Source: Anaerozeibacter sp031551775 (GTDB lineage Bacteria; Bacillota; Clostridia; Christensenellales; Aristaeellaceae). From it: DNA of 8,084 bases. Made by a program: the position numbers and the translations under genes. The notes under the pieces are model-generated. The model saw only the letters and a program-made list of their open reading frames with translations, searched no databases and was not told the DNA's origin. The stretch lies in NCBI GenBank assembly GCA_031551775.1, contig JAVBND010000032.1, positions 1-8,084 on the forward strand, in the 5' to 3' direction. This document shows positions 7,135-8,084 of this stretch, piece after piece (the stretch's first letter is position 1; each line of letters starts with the position of its first letter).

Positions 7135-7948
7135 GCGAGGCCAGTTGGTCTTGAACATCGCGCTCGCGGTGATCGTTGTGGTCAACATCTTCCCGGTGTT
7201 CTGGATGATCTCCTCGGCGTTTAAGACGCCCACCGAGCTGTTCACCTCTCAGATCCACCTGATCCCCTCGGCGCCCACATGGGAGAACTTCCGCATCGCG
7301 CTGTTTGAGTACGACTTTATGTCCTGGTTCGGTAACAGCGTCGGCACCACGCTGTGGCTGTCGGTTTTGCAGATTGTAACCAGCGTGCTGGCCGCTTTTG
7401 CGCTTTCGTACTATCACACGCGTCTCAATGAAAAGATATTCTTCTTTATCATCATCACCATGGTCATTCCCTTCCAGGTGACCATGATCCCCAACTACAT
7501 TCTGGTTACCCAGGCGGGCTGGAAGGACACCTGGACCTCGGTCGTCGTACCCGGCATCGCCAGCGCGACCTGCTTCTTCTTCCTGCACCAGCATGTGCGC
7601 GGCATTCCGCGGGCTTTCTACGAAGTGGCCACCATTGAAGGGGCGGGCAGCCTGTGGACGCTGTGGAATGTGGTGTGCGGCCTGTGCAAGGGCGCGATAT
7701 CGGCCATGTTCATCCTGTGCGTGATCGACGCGTGGAACCAGTACTTCTGGCCGTTGCTCGTGCTGAGCAAGCCTGAAAGCCGCACGCTGACCATCGGCCT
7801 TCAGCAGTTCCTCGACCACGAGGCGGGCAACCGGTGGGGTCCGTTCATGGCAACGGCGACGCTTGCGACGATGCCCATCATCGTCATCTACATGTGCATC
7901 CAAAAGAACATCATCGATGCCTTTGTGACTTCGGGCATCAAGGGATGA
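7124..7948 (+). CDS. Carbohydrate ABC transporter permease, MalG/UgpE type
   Basis: This 274-residue inner-membrane partner of the preceding permease shows the MalG/UgpE layout. A first membrane segment (about 9-29) is followed by FWMISSAFKT and PTWENF, then further segments, PFQVTMIPNYIL (116-127), WNQYFWPLLV (204-213), and a C-terminus ending in Gly-Ile-Lys-Gly that resembles the usual GAVKG. The coupling loop is unusual: EVATIEGAG (167-175) keeps the Glu and Gly-Ala, but the position of the conserved Leu-Pro reads Cys-Gly (185-186) and the following Lys-Pro reads Lys-Gly (189-190). The reading frame is clean, so this looks like true divergence rather than a frameshift. The start overlaps the previous gene by 11 bases, with no good AGGAGG but a run of G upstream. 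A hairpin element follows the stop. Confidence 0.94.
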   Translation: MKIKRGQLVLNIALAVIVVVNIFPVFWMISSAFKTPTELFTSQIHLIPSAPTWENFRIALFEYDFMSWFGNSVGTTLWLSVLQIVTSVLAAFALSYYHTRLNEKIFFFIIITMVIPFQVTMIPNYILVTQAGWKDTWTSVVVPGIASATCFFFLHQHVRGIPRAFYEVATIEGAGSLWTLWNVVCGLCKGAISAMFILCVIDAWNQYFWPLLVLSKPESRTLTIGLQQFLDHEAGNRWGPFMATATLATMPIIVIYMCIQKNIIDAFVTSGIKG

Positions 7949-7956
7949 TGGACGGT

Positions 7957-8084
7957 CATCGAAAATCTTTGGCTTTGCCAAATCTTTTCGATGAGGGGGA
8001 ACGGGGGCCAAATTCCTGAAATTCCTGCGGGAATTTCCGGGCGGAATTTGGACGGGTAGGGATTTTGAGTCGAAGGGGCGGTAA
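7957..8084 (+). repeat. Composite hairpin element, copy 2 (cut by window end)
   Basis: This is the second copy of the element at 1326-1473, starting 9 bases after the permease stop codon. Hairpin B' (7957-7993) has 9-bp arms catcgaaaa/ttttcgatg, a TC/TC internal mismatch, a 6-bp inner stem tttggc/gccaaa and the same TTT loop. Hairpin C' (8008-8051) is the covarying partner of C. Hairpin D' starts at 8061 and only its left half is present. Linkers are 14 bases between B' and C' (10 in copy 1) and 9 bases between C' and gattttga (also 9 in copy 1). No canonical terminator with a T-run is visible after the operon, so B' or the whole element may serve that role or lie in the 3' untranslated region. 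Confidence 0.87.
8008..8051. repeat. Hairpin C', copy 2
   Basis: The outer stem ccaaattcc (8008-8016) pairs with ggaatttgg (8043-8051). The internal loop is T on the left and CGGGC on the right. The inner stem gaaattcc (8018-8025) pairs with ggaatttc (8030-8037), closed by TGCG (8026-8029). Every unpaired position equals copy 1, and four base pairs differ with both partners changed. Confidence 0.92.

Noticed and set aside
7103..8011. Open reading frame of 302 codons on the - strand
   Set aside because: It is antisense to the second permease and has an Asp/His/Arg-rich shadow composition with no domain or start signal.

Overview
The window looks like chromosomal DNA from a fairly GC-rich Bacillota, probably a clostridial relative. 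The reasons are a Gram-positive-type elongation factor Tu, strong AGGAGG-type ribosome binding sites, and a large membrane-anchored AraC-type regulator beside a sugar ABC importer. This placement is inferred from sequence style, not from a database search.

Layout: (1) 19-1236, tuf on the + strand, probably the end of a translation operon, closed by an intrinsic terminator at 1248-1270. (2) About 1271-1631, a gene-free stretch almost entirely made of hairpin-forming repeats: four long two-part hairpins, one simple GC hairpin and a 3-copy, 40-bp tandem repeat. (3) 1632-3752 on the - strand, a regulator with two membrane segments, an outside sensor region and a C-terminal AraC DNA-binding domain. 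(4) 3753-4056, the divergent control region, with a candidate promoter for each direction and a 17-bp palindrome between them. (5) 4057-7948 on the + strand, a four-gene operon: solute-binding protein, TIM-barrel sugar isomerase/epimerase, and two membrane permeases of a carbohydrate ABC importer (CUT1 type). No ATPase gene is present, so a shared ATPase elsewhere is likely. (6) 7949-8084, a second, window-truncated copy of the hairpin element found after tuf.

How it works together (inference): the membrane regulator senses a carbohydrate signal outside the cell and activates the divergent operon. The binding protein captures the solute, the two permeases form the channel, and the isomerase/epimerase acts on the imported sugar. 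A 12-bp GC hairpin after the binding-protein gene could keep its message more abundant than the downstream genes.

The most unusual content is the composite hairpin element present twice, both times just downstream of a + strand gene and in the same orientation. Three two-part hairpins occur in the same order. In the second and third, the unpaired bases are conserved between copies while many paired bases differ with both sides of the stem changed together. That pattern indicates selection for, or copying of, a folded structure. I do not recognise it as a known family.
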